64,000 nucleotides of DNA, taken from positions 187,691 through 251,690 of the forward strand of contig NZ_LMQS01000003.1 of assembly GCF_001424665.1 (NCBI RefSeq). The letters run 5' to 3'. This DNA comes from Methylophilus sp. Leaf416 (GTDB lineage: Bacteria > Pseudomonadota > Gammaproteobacteria > Burkholderiales > Methylophilaceae). This document shows positions 30,193 through 39,400 of the stretch, piece by piece. Under the pieces are notes generated by a model. That model saw only the letters and a program-made list of their open reading frames with translations. It did no database searches and was not told the DNA's origin. Each line of letters opens with the position of its first letter. Positions within the stretch are counted from its first letter, which is position 1. The position numbers and the translations under genes are program-made.

Positions 30193-30229
30193 CTAAATAT
30201 TAGCGTTGAATTTCGTAGAAAGGATGACC

Positions 30230-30763
30230 ATGCTGCTTTCCCGCCTGACACCATTTTCGCTGAACCGGTTTTCACTAACCAGTATTGTGAAAAATTGTGG
30301 CTGGCTGGTATTAGTGGCAGCGTTAACCTCCTGCGGTTTTCAATTGCGCCAGCCATCGCCAATTGCGTTCAAGACCATGTTCATTTCTGGCAGCTCCACC
30401 ATTTCTAAGCCTTTACGCAAAGCGTTGACCGAGCAAGGGATCAAACTGGTCGAAAGTGCTGAAGATGCCGAGTTACAGCTAGAGTTATTAAAGGAAGAAA
30501 ACGAGCAACGCATTCTATCCCTGAGCGGTACTGGTGTGGTGCGTGAGTATGAACTGTACTACCGTGTGCAATACCGTACCAAGGTAGCCGGTGAACCTGT
30601 CTGGGGCCTGCCACTGGTGATGGAAGGCCGTCGCGACTATACCTATAACGATGCCAATTTGCTCGCTAAACAGCAAGAACAAAAACTGCTGACCGAAAGC
30701 ATGCAAACTGACGTGCTAAACGGTATTTTGCGTCGCCTGTCAGCATTGAAAAAAGCCGAGTAA
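30230..30763 (+). CDS. lptE: LPS-assembly lipoprotein LptE
   Basis: A 177-residue outer-membrane lipoprotein that plugs the LptD barrel. The lipobox is AALTSC, with lipidated Cys35, followed by GFQLRQPSPIAFKTMFISG, the typical start of mature LptE. The C-terminal half is rich in alternating polar residues. The ATG at 30230 is chosen because AAAGGA lies six bases upstream. In-frame TTG 30206 and ATG 30224 are less favourable. It sits between leuS and holA exactly as in E. coli, and its partner lptD is in the same window. Confidence 0.93.
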   Translation: MLLSRLTPFSLNRFSLTSIVKNCGWLVLVAALTSCGFQLRQPSPIAFKTMFISGSSTISKPLRKALTEQGIKLVESAEDAELQLELLKEENEQRILSLSGTGVVREYELYYRVQYRTKVAGEPVWGLPLVMEGRRDYTYNDANLLAKQQEQKLLTESMQTDVLNGILRRLSALKKAE

Positions 30764-30767
30764 GTTT

Positions 30768-31811
30768 ATGCGCATCCAGGCTGCGCAACTGGCGCAACAC
30801 CTGCCACCCAAACAGCATTTATATGTGCTGGCAGGTGATGAGCCGCTTTCAATTACCGAATCCATAGATAAAATCCGCGCTGCGGCACGCCAGCATGGCG
30901 CCCAGGAGCGCGCCAGTTTTACTGTAGAGCGCTATTTCAATTGGGGCCAGGTCAGCCAGTTCTTGCAAAGCTTCTCGCTGTTTGCCGAGCAACGTATTCT
31001 CGAAATCAATATTCCCACCGGAAAGCCCGGTGTTGAGGGTGGCAAAGCCTTGCAGGAATTAGCTGGATTACCTGCAGCAGACACTACCATTATCATCACC
31101 CTACCCGCGCCAGACCGGGACATGACTAACAGTGCCTGGTACGAAGCGCTGTTACAACAAGGGGTGGTATTAATCCACAACCAGGTGCCATTAGCGCAAT
31201 TGCCTGACTGGATAGGCCAGCGGCTGGCTTTACAACAACAGACTGCAGATGAAGTGTCCCGCCGTTTCATTGCCGAGCAGGTTGAAGGTAATTTGCTGGC
31301 AGCGCACCAGGAAATACAGAAACTGGGATTGTTGTATCCTGCCGGTGCCTTAACTGAAGAGGCTATTCGGCAATGTGTGCTGAATGTCGCGCGTTTCGAT
31401 GTTTCACAATTAGGCGAAGCGATGTTGCACGGCGACCAGAGCCGCATCCTGCGTATCATTGAAGGCCTGCGTGAAGAAGGCGAAACCGCTGTCACCGTGA
31501 TGAACCCGCTGGTATGGTTATTCCGCCCGCTATTGCAAGTCCGGCTGGCCATGCAAAGCGGGCAATCCATGCAAAATGCACTGACCCAGGCCAGGCTGTT
31601 TGGCGACCGCCAGCAATTAGTTAAACGCGCATTGGAATTTTTACCGCAAAAACATATCGAAGCTGCACTGCAAAAACTGTCAGACATTGACCGAATTGCC
31701 AAAGGTGTAGGCGATGGCGATGCCTGGCTGGAATTATCCAGGCTGTGTACCGGCATCGCCAGGATGGCAGCAAGTAAATCGGCTAGAGCCGGCGCAACAA
31801 GAACACGCTAA
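30768..31811 (+). CDS. holA: DNA polymerase III subunit delta
   Basis: A 347-residue clamp-loader subunit that opens the beta sliding clamp. The N-terminal domain has LYVLAGDEPLSITESIDKIR and the clamp-opening region FSLFAEQRILEINIPTGKPG. A mid-region EGNLLAAHQEIQKLGLLY is diagnostic of HolA, and the C-terminal collar domain completes the protein. The gene follows lptE by 4 bp. The order leuS-lptE-holA is conserved across beta- and gammaproteobacteria. Confidence 0.95.
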   Translation: MRIQAAQLAQHLPPKQHLYVLAGDEPLSITESIDKIRAAARQHGAQERASFTVERYFNWGQVSQFLQSFSLFAEQRILEINIPTGKPGVEGGKALQELAGLPAADTTIIITLPAPDRDMTNSAWYEALLQQGVVLIHNQVPLAQLPDWIGQRLALQQQTADEVSRRFIAEQVEGNLLAAHQEIQKLGLLYPAGALTEEAIRQCVLNVARFDVSQLGEAMLHGDQSRILRIIEGLREEGETAVTVMNPLVWLFRPLLQVRLAMQSGQSMQNALTQARLFGDRQQLVKRALEFLPQKHIEAALQKLSDIDRIAKGVGDGDAWLELSRLCTGIARMAASKSARAGATRTR

Positions 31812-31849
31812 TTTTTGGGTGAAGTGGGTTTAGGATAAAATAACAGGCT

Positions 31850-33106
31850 ATGGATATTAAACACTACATGAAAGAACTGGGAGAGCAGGCGCGTGCCGCC
31901 TCCCGTTTAATGGCGAAGGCGGATACCAATACCAAGAACCAGGCATTGCGCAATATCGCTGCCCTGATCCGCCATCATGAAAAAGCCCTGCTCGCCGCCA
32001 ACCAGCAAGATCTGGACGCCGCAAAAGCCAATGGCATGGAAGCCGCGATGCTGGATCGCCTGGCGCTGAGCGAAAAATCTATCGCCACCATGGCAGAAGG
32101 CCTGGAACAAATCGCCAGCCTGGCTGACCCTATCGGCGAAATGAGCAATTTTAAATACCGTCCTTCCGGTATCCAGATCGGCCAGATGCGGGTACCGCTA
32201 GGCGTGATTGGCATTATTTACGAAGCACGTCCAAACGTAACGGTGGATGCGGCCGGTTTGTGTATCAAATCCGGCAATGCCTGTATTTTGCGTGGCGGTT
32301 CTGAAGCCATCCATTGCAACCAAGCGCTGGCTAAATTAGTTCATCAGGGCCTGGCGCAAGCCGGACTGCCACAAGCTGCGGTACTGGTGGTCGAAACCAC
32401 TGACCGCGCGGCGGTTGGCGAACTGATCACCATGAAACAATATGTGGATGTGATCGTGCCACGTGGCGGCAAAGGGCTGATCGAGCGTATCAGCAATGAG
32501 GCACGCATTCCAGTGATCAAACATCTGGATGGCAATTGTCACGTCTATGTGGATGACGAAGCCGACCTGGATAAAGCTCTGCGTATTCTGGAAAATTCCA
32601 AAACCCAGCGACTGGGGACTTGCAACACTGCCGAGTCACTACTGGTAGCGCGTAGCATTGCGGCAACTGCCCTGCCTAAACTGGCGGAAATGCTCATTAG
32701 CAAAGGCATTGAAATCCGGGGTTGCGAAGAGACACTCGCACTGGTACCACAAGCGGTTGCTGCGACGGAAGAAGACTATTACACCGAATACCTGGATGCA
32801 ATTATTTCCTGCAAAGTGGTCAGCGGCCTGGAACAGGCGATTACACATATCAACCAGCACTCCAGCCAGCATACCGAAGCGATTGTGACCGAGAACTATA
32901 CCAAAGCACGCCAGTTCTTGCGTGAAGTGGATTCCAGCAGTGTGATGGTCAACGCCTCCACCCGCTTTGCCGATGGCTTTGAATACGGTTTTGGCGCGGA
33001 GATTGGTATTTCCACCGATAAACTGCATGCGCGCGGACCGGTGGGTCTGGATGGGTTGACGTCGCTGAAGTATATCGTCCTCGGTGACGGCCACGTTCGC
33101 GCTTAA
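31850..33106 (+). CDS. proA: Glutamate-5-semialdehyde dehydrogenase ProA
   Basis: A 418-residue NADPH-dependent enzyme that reduces glutamyl-5-phosphate to glutamate-5-semialdehyde in proline synthesis. Visible signatures are [34 protein letters not shown], the catalytic cysteine in [13 protein letters not shown], and a C-terminal [17 protein letters not shown] block. Full length. It lies 38 bp after holA and may be in the same operon. Its usual partner proB is not in the window. Confidence 0.97.
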   Translation: MDIKHYMKELGEQARAASRLMAKADTNTKNQALRNIAALIRHHEKALLAANQQDLDAAKANGMEAAMLDRLALSEKSIATMAEGLEQIASLADPIGEMSNFKYRPSGIQIGQMRVPLGVIGIIYEARPNVTVDAAGLCIKSGNACILRGGSEAIHCNQALAKLVHQGLAQAGLPQAAVLVVETTDRAAVGELITMKQYVDVIVPRGGKGLIERISNEARIPVIKHLDGNCHVYVDDEADLDKALRILENSKTQRLGTCNTAESLLVARSIAATALPKLAEMLISKGIEIRGCEETLALVPQAVAATEEDYYTEYLDAIISCKVVSGLEQAITHINQHSSQHTEAIVTENYTKARQFLREVDSSSVMVNASTRFADGFEYGFGAEIGISTDKLHARGPVGLDGLTSLKYIVLGDGHVRA

Positions 33107-33110
33107 AATT

Positions 33111-33147
33111 GCGTAAATCGAGCGCTTCGCGGTGCTCGATTGATGCA
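33111..33147 (+). other. Hairpin between proA and nadD
   Basis: ATCGAGC (33117-33123) pairs with GCTCGAT (33134-33140), and flanking bases TTGCGT / ATGCAA extend the stem imperfectly. The T-rich tail is interrupted (TTCAAATTTTATT), so it is at best a weak terminator or attenuator before nadD. Confidence 0.45.
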
Positions 33148-33186
33148 ATCTTCAAATTTTATTGATGGGCCGAAAGAACTACTAAG

Positions 33187-33828
33187 ATGGAACTTATAGG
33201 CATTTTTGGCGGCACCTTTAACCCCATCCATAGCGGGCATCTGGTGCTGGCGAAAACCGTACTCGATACCTTACACTGCAGCCAGATACGTTTTATCCCA
33301 TCGGCGATTCCGCCACACAAAGCCATCCCGGCAGTCACTGCACAACATAGAGCCACTATGGTCCAGTTGGCGATTGCGGATCATCCTGACTTTATCCTGG
33401 ACACCTGCGAACTTGATCGCCAGGGTCCATCCTATACGATAGAAACATTGCACTTATTGCACAAGCGCCTGCCGGATCAAGTACTGTGTCTGATCATGGG
33501 ACAAGACAGTTACCTCAAGCTGCCCACCTGGCACCGCTGGCTGGAGCTACTTGATTACTGCCATTTACTGGTCGTGCATAGAGCAGATGCTGAACAAAAG
33601 TTACAGCTGCATACCGAACACGAAAACAGGCTGGTGGATATTGCTCATGCAGCAGAGCAATTTACCGAGAATGCGCATGGCTTTATCAGTTACTTGCCTG
33701 TGACCCCGCCGGATATTTCATCCACGCGCATTCGAGAAGCGTTGGGCCAGCTAGAGGTTGCGTCCGTCCCTGGAATACCCGAAAAAGTGCTGTATTACAT
33801 CAAAGCTAATCATTTATACCAATCATAG
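33187..33828 (+). CDS. nadD: Nicotinate-mononucleotide adenylyltransferase NadD
   Basis: A 213-residue nucleotidyltransferase that makes nicotinate adenine dinucleotide in NAD synthesis. The ATP-binding motif GIFGGTFNPIHSGHL is at the N-terminus, MGQDSYLKLPTWHRW in the middle, and the SSTRIREAL motif near the C-terminus. Length is normal. In many betaproteobacteria nadD is followed by rsfS and rlmH. Here it ends at a terminator and a convergent hemerythrin gene, so that block is broken. Confidence 0.96.
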   Translation: MELIGIFGGTFNPIHSGHLVLAKTVLDTLHCSQIRFIPSAIPPHKAIPAVTAQHRATMVQLAIADHPDFILDTCELDRQGPSYTIETLHLLHKRLPDQVLCLIMGQDSYLKLPTWHRWLELLDYCHLLVVHRADAEQKLQLHTEHENRLVDIAHAAEQFTENAHGFISYLPVTPPDISSTRIREALGQLEVASVPGIPEKVLYYIKANHLYQS

Positions 33829-33871
33829 AATTTCCGCTTTTCCACACTACCCGCCATCTTTAATGCAAAGA

Positions 33872-33903
33872 AAAAGACCCGGGAAACAATTCCTGGGTCT
33901 TTT
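33872..33903. terminator. Bidirectional terminator between nadD and the hemerythrin gene
   Basis: A 14-bp stem AAAAGACCCGGGAA / TTCCTGGGTCTTTT (one G-U pair) with a 4-nt loop and T-runs on both strands. It serves the convergent nadD and hemerythrin genes. Confidence 0.92.
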
Positions 33904-33944
33904 CTAAACAACTCTAAAAGCAGGCGTTTGCCTACTCAAAAGCA

Positions 33945-34514
33945 TTAGTGTTTTGATGGCACGCCAACTAGTGTTTTCAATTCCTGGACGTTAATTTCAC
34001 CGTTGTCGCCGTTCAATTTGCTCAGTATTTCTTCCTTGCGCGCGGTAAAGGTCACTGCCAGTCCACGTAAATCCAATTCCTTGGATTTCCTTACCTCAGG
34101 AAACATTTCTTCCTCTTCTTCATCCACATGGTGATTAATGTACTCACCAAGCACGGTGACTTTTGCATCGTACATTTCATCTTCAGGGTCCATTTCCTGG
34201 ATTTGAGCAATCAGCTCTTTGGCGCTTTCATGCTCAACAATACCTTCATTGATCATCGCGTCATCTTCGGTAGCGGCACGTGCACCAGGATAGAAAATTT
34301 CTTCTTCGGCAATAGTATGTGCAATCAGTTCTAAACAGATTTTATTGGCAATGCTGACCTTGCCTTTGATATCGCCTTTTTCAGCAAGCTTATCAAACTG
34401 CTTGAACATTTTTTTGACCTCGTCATGGTCATTTTTCAGCAGCACAATCACATCGTGCTTAACGGCAGTCACTGGGGTAGCTTTTTTTGATGGCGCATCT
34501 GATACGGTTCTCAT
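33945..34514 (-). CDS. Hemerythrin-like HHE cation-binding domain protein
   Basis: A 189-residue soluble protein with an HHE four-helix bundle. Likely diiron ligands are His30 (KNDHDEV), His66 and Glu70 (LIAHTIAEEE), His95 (IVEHES) and His128/Glu132 (YINHHVDEEEE). Proteins of this kind bind oxygen, NO or iron and are linked to oxidative or nitrosative stress, and they are frequent in methylotrophs. The start at 34514 has an excellent CAGGAG seven bases upstream. The frame opens eight codons earlier without one. A C-terminal segment beyond the bundle (about 145-189) has no recognised role. Confidence 0.88.
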   Translation of the reverse strand: MRTVSDAPSKKATPVTAVKHDVIVLLKNDHDEVKKMFKQFDKLAEKGDIKGKVSIANKICLELIAHTIAEEEIFYPGARAATEDDAMINEGIVEHESAKELIAQIQEMDPEDEMYDAKVTVLGEYINHHVDEEEEEMFPEVRKSKELDLRGLAVTFTARKEEILSKLNGDNGEINVQELKTLVGVPSKH

Positions 34515-34887
34515 GGTAAATCTCCTGGTAAGTAGCAATTTTAAATTCAGTCATCCGCCTATCGAATGACTTTGTTTTATTAGGCTCAATCATGCGGACT
34601 TACCTGCAAACGTACTATGCCTTTTCTTCTGAATTTACTGTAGGAAGAATCGCACGGATTCAACCTGGGTTTATAAAACCAACGTCTTCTTCATCCAAGG
34701 ATTTTTATCCATACGCTCAATTCATATTTGCAACTTAAAAAGAGTGCAGTGAAATATGGTCGTTCTTAGATAAAAATAAATATAATGATCAATATACAAA
34801 CAACCCATGCGCTTATCCATTCTCTGTAGGCATTGACATCAACACAGCCTGATTGAAATCACCGCAATGCCAAGGACTTAAAAGAAT
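34515..34887. other. Intergenic region between the hemerythrin and GGDEF-EAL genes
   Basis: A 373-bp AT-rich divergent spacer. It must contain the promoters of both flanking genes. I see no convincing consensus promoter, repeat or structured RNA in it. Confidence 0.4.
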
Positions 34888-37137
34888 ATGGGATCAGACC
34901 GCTTAATCGCATCTCGTTTACGCAGGCTTAAACAGTTGGCATTAGTCATTGGTACATTTGTCTCCATGTTGGCTTTCGCTGAAGAAGTGCTGCCTAACCA
35001 TCTTCCTGAAGTCAACCTGCTTACCCCTCTTCCACTCTCAGTGCAGGAAAAAGCATGGATCAAAGAGCACCCCAGCATCAGGGTTGCCGTCAAGAGTGGC
35101 TGGATGCCGATTGAGTTTCAACTGGAGAATCAAAAGCACGCTGGTATTTCGGTTGATTACCTGCACCAAATCAGCCTGCTTACGGGCTTGACGTTTACCA
35201 TTGTTGACTACCATCCCAACATCAATGGCAATGAAGCCGAGGTGATCACCGGCATTCGCAACAAACGCCTGCCGCAGGGTTTCCACCTGGTTGCCACACC
35301 TTACCTGGATGTTACCAATGCCATTTATGTTGCCGCTAACAGCGGGTTCAATCCAGGCCAAACCAACCTCAACCAGCTCTCGCAAAAAAAAGTGGCGGTA
35401 TTTAAAAGCGGGCTGGTCGGGCAGGAACTGAAAGCAGCAGTCCCGGATATAGACCTCAAATTATTCGACATCGCTGACGATGCGTTTGAGCAACTGGATG
35501 CGCATGCGGTAGATGCTTATATCGGCAACGAACTGGTGCTGGACTACCACATTGATTACCACAAAATAAAATCCATCAGGAAAGGCGGCACCACGCCCAT
35601 CACCAGCAAAGTGTTTATGGCGGTCAGCGACGAACACCCGTTGCTGCGAAGCATCCTCAATAAAGCGGTATTGCAGATCGGCACCAATCCGCCCGATATA
35701 CTGGATACCTGGCAAAAGAAGCCCGAGAATCCGTTTATCCAATACCTGATCGCGACCATCTCGTTTTTTGCGATCGTGCTGTTGTTCCAGCTGATCAAGT
35801 TGTATAAATCGAGCAAAAAACAGGCGATGGAAGCCGAAGAGAAAATCCGCTTTCAGGCCAATCACGATTTCCTGACAGAGTTACCTAACCGTTATCTCCT
35901 GAAAACCAAGCTGTCAGAGGCTTTAAACCAGTCTGAAATCGGCCTGGCTAAAATTGGCGTCATCATTATCGACCTGGATAATTTCAAGGAAATCAACGAT
36001 ACCGCCGGCCATGCCATCGGCGATGAAGTGCTGATCAAGGTGGCAGACCGCCTCAAGTCCATTATTGCGCCGCCCAACATCATTGCCCGCTTTGGAGGTG
36101 ATGAGTTTTTGATCCTGATGCAGGAAAACTCTGATCACCAGGCGTTGAATACTTTCTGCGCAAGGCTGATCGAGCTCATGGAGGCACCGTTCAAGGTTCA
36201 GCAAAAGTCATTCCTGGTCTCCATCAGCATGGGCGCCTCGCTGTTCCCGGATAACAGCCGCAATGTGGAAGAACTGATCATGTTTGCCGATGAGGCCATG
36301 TACCAGGCAAAAAGAACAGGTAAGAATAAATTCATCCTGTTTAATGAAAACATGCATGAAGTATTTACCAAGCGCACCCAGCTGGGCAACGAGTTGCGCC
36401 ATGCGGTGGAAAGACACCAGCTTTACCTGCAATACCAGCCGATCTTTAACCTGCAGAACCAGCGCTGCGAAAAAGTTGAAGCATTACTGCGCTGGTACCA
36501 CCCCGAATTCGGCACCGTACCGCCCAATGTTTTTATCGGCATCGCCGAAGAAAACGGCAGTATTATCGAGCTTGGCGAATGGGTGTTCCAGCAGGTGCTT
36601 AGTGATTTCACAACCCTAACTCAACACTTTGGCGACATCGAAATCTGCATCAATCTGTCACCGATTCAATTTGCACAGTCAGAATCTATTCATCAATTTA
36701 TCGCCAATATCACCAGCCGCAATATCCCTGGCGCACATTTTTGTTTTGAAATTACCGAAGGCCTGTTACTGGAACCTTCCAACCATGTGCTGGATAACCT
36801 GAGCAAGATCAATGAACACGGTATCCGGCTGGCACTGGATGACTTTGGCACCGGCTACTCATCACTGGCTTACCTGAACAAGTTCAAGATTGATTACGTG
36901 AAGATTGATAGATCATTTATCAACAACATCACAGAAAATGCCAACGACCTGGCCTTGTGCAAAACCATTATTTATATGGGGAAACAACTCAATATCAGGC
37001 TGATAGCAGAAGGGGTGGAAACGCTGGCGCAGGAGAATCTGCTGAAAGAAATGGCCTGTGACTACTCACAAGGCTTTTACCGGGCCAGGCCAATCACCAT
37101 CAGGGATATGTCACAGGTGGGTTTAGAGGAAGTTTAA
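34888..37137 (+). CDS. Periplasmic-sensor GGDEF-EAL cyclic-di-GMP signalling protein
   Basis: A 749-residue inner-membrane protein. After an N-terminal signal/anchor (about 10-32) comes a solute-binding-protein-like (SBP_bac_3) periplasmic domain (about 50-275), beginning [16 protein letters not shown] transmembrane helix follows (about 291-309, [18 protein letters not shown]). The GGDEF domain has an intact ARFGGDEF, and the EAL domain has [32 protein letters not shown] and IAEGVET, so the catalytic residues of a phosphodiesterase are present. Both activities are possible. It probably senses a small periplasmic ligand such as an amino acid. It is transcribed alone and its stop overlaps the convergent yaiI end by 4 bp. 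Confidence 0.93.
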   Translation: MGSDRLIASRLRRLKQLALVIGTFVSMLAFAEEVLPNHLPEVNLLTPLPLSVQEKAWIKEHPSIRVAVKSGWMPIEFQLENQKHAGISVDYLHQISLLTGLTFTIVDYHPNINGNEAEVITGIRNKRLPQGFHLVATPYLDVTNAIYVAANSGFNPGQTNLNQLSQKKVAVFKSGLVGQELKAAVPDIDLKLFDIADDAFEQLDAHAVDAYIGNELVLDYHIDYHKIKSIRKGGTTPITSKVFMAVSDEHPLLRSILNKAVLQIGTNPPDILDTWQKKPENPFIQYLIATISFFAIVLLFQLIKLYKSSKKQAMEAEEKIRFQANHDFLTELPNRYLLKTKLSEALNQSEIGLAKIGVIIIDLDNFKEINDTAGHAIGDEVLIKVADRLKSIIAPPNIIARFGGDEFLILMQENSDHQALNTFCARLIELMEAPFKVQQKSFLVSISMGASLFPDNSRNVEELIMFADEAMYQAKRTGKNKFILFNENMHEVFTKRTQLGNELRHAVERHQLYLQYQPIFNLQNQRCEKVEALLRWYHPEFGTVPPNVFIGIAEENGSIIELGEWVFQQVLSDFTTLTQHFGDIEICINLSPIQFAQSESIHQFIANITSRNIPGAHFCFEITEGLLLEPSNHVLDNLSKINEHGIRLALDDFGTGYSSLAYLNKFKIDYVKIDRSFINNITENANDLALCKTIIYMGKQLNIRLIAEGVETLAQENLLKEMACDYSQGFYRARPITIRDMSQVGLEEV

Positions 37138-37583
37138 CGTGGAAGCCGCGCCAGAAACTGGTCCAGCTGTTTGGCGAACGCGTGGCGATCGGAAGATTGC
37201 ATGGCACTCGGGCCTGAGGTTTCCACACCACTTGCGCGCAATGACTCCATAAAATCGCGCATGGATAAACATTCCTTGATGTTTTCACGCGAATAAAACT
37301 CCCCGCGCGGGTTCAGTGCGTGACCGCCCTTTTCAATCACTTGCGCAGCAAAGGGGATGTCAGCCGTAATCACCAGATCCCCGGCTTCCAGTGCCGCGAC
37401 AATCACGTTATCGGCGACATCAAAGCCTTTAGCGACTTGCATCGCCCGCAAATAAGGCGAAGGTGGCACCCGCAGCAATTTATTGGCAACAAAAATGGTG
37501 GATATTTTTGCGCGTTCGGCGGCGCGGAACAGGATTTCCTTGATCACCACCGGGCACGCGTCAGCATCCACCCAAATTTGCAT
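37134..37583 (-). CDS. YaiI/YqxD (DUF188) family protein
   Basis: A 149-residue protein of the DUF188 family, related to PIN-like nucleases. It begins [16 protein letters not shown], the characteristic aspartate-rich strand, and carries [19 protein letters not shown] and [14 protein letters not shown] further on. The conserved acidic residues suggest metal binding, but no biochemical role is established to my knowledge. Its start codon overlaps the rhlE stop by one base, so it is translationally coupled to the RNA helicase gene. That hints at RNA metabolism (inference). Confidence 0.88.
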   Translation of the reverse strand: MQIWVDADACPVVIKEILFRAAERAKISTIFVANKLLRVPPSPYLRAMQVAKGFDVADNVIVAALEAGDLVITADIPFAAQVIEKGGHALNPRGEFYSRENIKECLSMRDFMESLRASGVETSGPSAMQSSDRHAFAKQLDQFLARLPR

Positions 37584-39154
37584 TAACGCGCTTTCGGGGT
37601 TTGCCTGTTAGCGTTAGCTCCTGGCTTAGGTGTAAACAACGCACCTTGTGGCTTATTGCCATTTTGAGACCTATTTGCCCCTTGAGGTCTATTGCCTTGT
37701 GATTGACCAGCGCCCTGGTTACCACCCTGAGCACTAGCGCCCTGGCGATGTTGTGCAGGCTTATTCGCCTGGTTGCCATTGCGCTGACCAGCATTGCCCT
37801 GCGCAGGCCTGTTGCCATCCACCTGCGCCGCACGCTGGCCATTAGGCTGTGACTGGCGCTGCTGAGGAGATTTCTGGTTATTCGCATTGCCAGCGGATTT
37901 CTGTGGCTGCCCTTGTTTGGAACGACCGTTATTTTGCCCGCGCGGATTCTGTCCGCGTGGCGGGCGATCCGGCTCTTCACTGCCTTTTTCCGGAGCAACA
38001 AAGCCTTCCACCGCCACACGTGGGATTTCGCGTTTAATCAACTTCTCAATGTCTTTCAACATGCCGAGCTCTTCGCGATCTACCAGTGAAATTGCCGCGC
38101 CAGTGCTGCCTGCACGGCCGGTACGGCCAATGCGGTGCACATAATCTTCCGGCACATTCGGCAGTTCAAAATTCACCACTTGCGGCAACTGGTCAATGTC
38201 CAGCCCGCGTGCGGCAATATCCGTCGCCACCAGCGCCGGAATCGTGCCTGCTTTAAACTCGGCCAATGCCGCGGTGCGCGCATTCTGGCTCTTGTTGCCG
38301 TGAATCGCCATGGCGGGTATGCCATCTTTCACCAGTTTCTCAGCCAGGCGGTTGGCACCATGTTTGGTGCGGGTAAAAATCAACACCTGCGTCCACTGGT
38401 TCTGTTTGATCAGGTGGCTGACCATGGCGCGTTTATGCGCTTGCGGCACCATGTGCACACTCTGTTCAATCAGCGCGTTCGACGCATTGCGACGTGCCAC
38501 TTCCACCAGGTCAGGCGCATTCAGCAGGTTATCCGCCAGTTTCTTGATGTCATCCGAGAAGGTGGCCGAGAACAGCAGGCTCTGGCGTTTCTTCGGCAGC
38601 AAAGCCAGCACTTTTTTAATGTCATGGATAAAGCCCATGTCCAGCATACGGTCGGCTTCATCCAGCACCAGGATTTCGATGCCGGATAAATCCAGCGCTT
38701 TCTGTTGCACCAGGTCCAGCAAACGTCCAGGGGTTGCCACCAGGATATCCACCGGTTTGCGCAAGCGGTTGATTTGCGGATTCACGCCCACACCGCCAAA
38801 CACCACCATGCTTTTAAGTGGCAGATATTTACCGTAAGTGGTGACTGATTCACCAATTTGCGCCGCCAGCTCGCGCGTCGGTGAAAGAATCAGGCACCGC
38901 GGTTTTCCGGCAGGTGTGTTTAAAGGATGTTCAGTCAGGCGATGCAAAATCGGCAAGGTAAAACCAGCTGTTTTGCCGGTACCGGTTTGTGCACCGGCCA
39001 GCAAATCACCGCCGCGTAATACATAAGGGATCGCCTGTGCCTGGATAGGCGTAGGGATGGTGTAGCCGGCATCGGCAATCGCACGTTGCACCGGCTCGCA
39101 TAAATTTAAATCAGCAAACGTCACGTTTGCAGGGGTATTGTTTTCTATGGACAA
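37583..39154 (-). CDS. rhlE: DEAD-box RNA helicase RhlE-type
   Basis: A 523-residue ATP-dependent RNA helicase. The Q motif region is [13 protein letters not shown]; motif [11 protein letters not shown] (about 53-62), motif II VLDEAD, motif III SATFS and motif [12 protein letters not shown] are intact. The core ends near residue 375. A tail of about 150 residues is low-complexity and rich in Asn, Gln, Gly, Pro and Arg (for example [16 protein letters not shown]), probably an RNA-binding or condensate-forming region. RhlE proteins act in ribosome assembly and RNA turnover, often in the cold. The leader carries two strong hairpins (39175-39240). yaiI is coupled downstream. Confidence 0.94.
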   Translation of the reverse strand: MSIENNTPANVTFADLNLCEPVQRAIADAGYTIPTPIQAQAIPYVLRGGDLLAGAQTGTGKTAGFTLPILHRLTEHPLNTPAGKPRCLILSPTRELAAQIGESVTTYGKYLPLKSMVVFGGVGVNPQINRLRKPVDILVATPGRLLDLVQQKALDLSGIEILVLDEADRMLDMGFIHDIKKVLALLPKKRQSLLFSATFSDDIKKLADNLLNAPDLVEVARRNASNALIEQSVHMVPQAHKRAMVSHLIKQNQWTQVLIFTRTKHGANRLAEKLVKDGIPAMAIHGNKSQNARTAALAEFKAGTIPALVATDIAARGLDIDQLPQVVNFELPNVPEDYVHRIGRTGRAGSTGAAISLVDREELGMLKDIEKLIKREIPRVAVEGFVAPEKGSEEPDRPPRGQNPRGQNNGRSKQGQPQKSAGNANNQKSPQQRQSQPNGQRAAQVDGNRPAQGNAGQRNGNQANKPAQHRQGASAQGGNQGAGQSQGNRPQGANRSQNGNKPQGALFTPKPGANANRQTPKAR

Positions 39155-39174
39155 AGTAATTCACTTATAGAGCG

Positions 39175-39240
39175 TGTGTGGCGCATATGAAAAGGCCACA
39201 CAACAAATTATTGGGCGCTGGTCTGTTGCGAATCGCAACA
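39175..39240 (-). other. Two hairpins in the rhlE leader
   Basis: In transcript order the first is TGTTGCG-ATT-CGCAACA (39224-39240), a perfect 7-bp stem with a 3-nt loop. The second is TGTGTGGC / GCCACACA (39175-39202), an 8-bp stem with a 12-nt loop. They end about 20 nt before the rhlE start codon. Neither has a T-run, so a structured 5' leader or regulator site is more likely than a terminator. Confidence 0.55.
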
Positions 39241-39400
39241 CCAATCTGGACAAACGAAGATTATATTTATAGAGGTTTGCTAGGCCGCTGTGATGATTGG
39301 AAGGTCACAGGGTGAAGCTATTATACGCCCTATTCAACGTTTTCTAATGATTGCAATATATTTCAGCTTTCGCGGCCTGTTAAATCAAGCAGCAAATCAT

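Noticed and set aside
30932-31756. Long minus-strand frame opposite holA
   Set aside because: It is a shadow of a well-supported gene. It is rich in Cys, Ser and Arg, as antisense frames are, and shows no motif.
37583-38019. Gln/Asn-rich repeats in rhlE as a CRISPR-like or tandem DNA repeat
   Set aside because: The repetition is in amino-acid composition of the helicase tail. The DNA units are irregular, with no uniform repeat and spacer.
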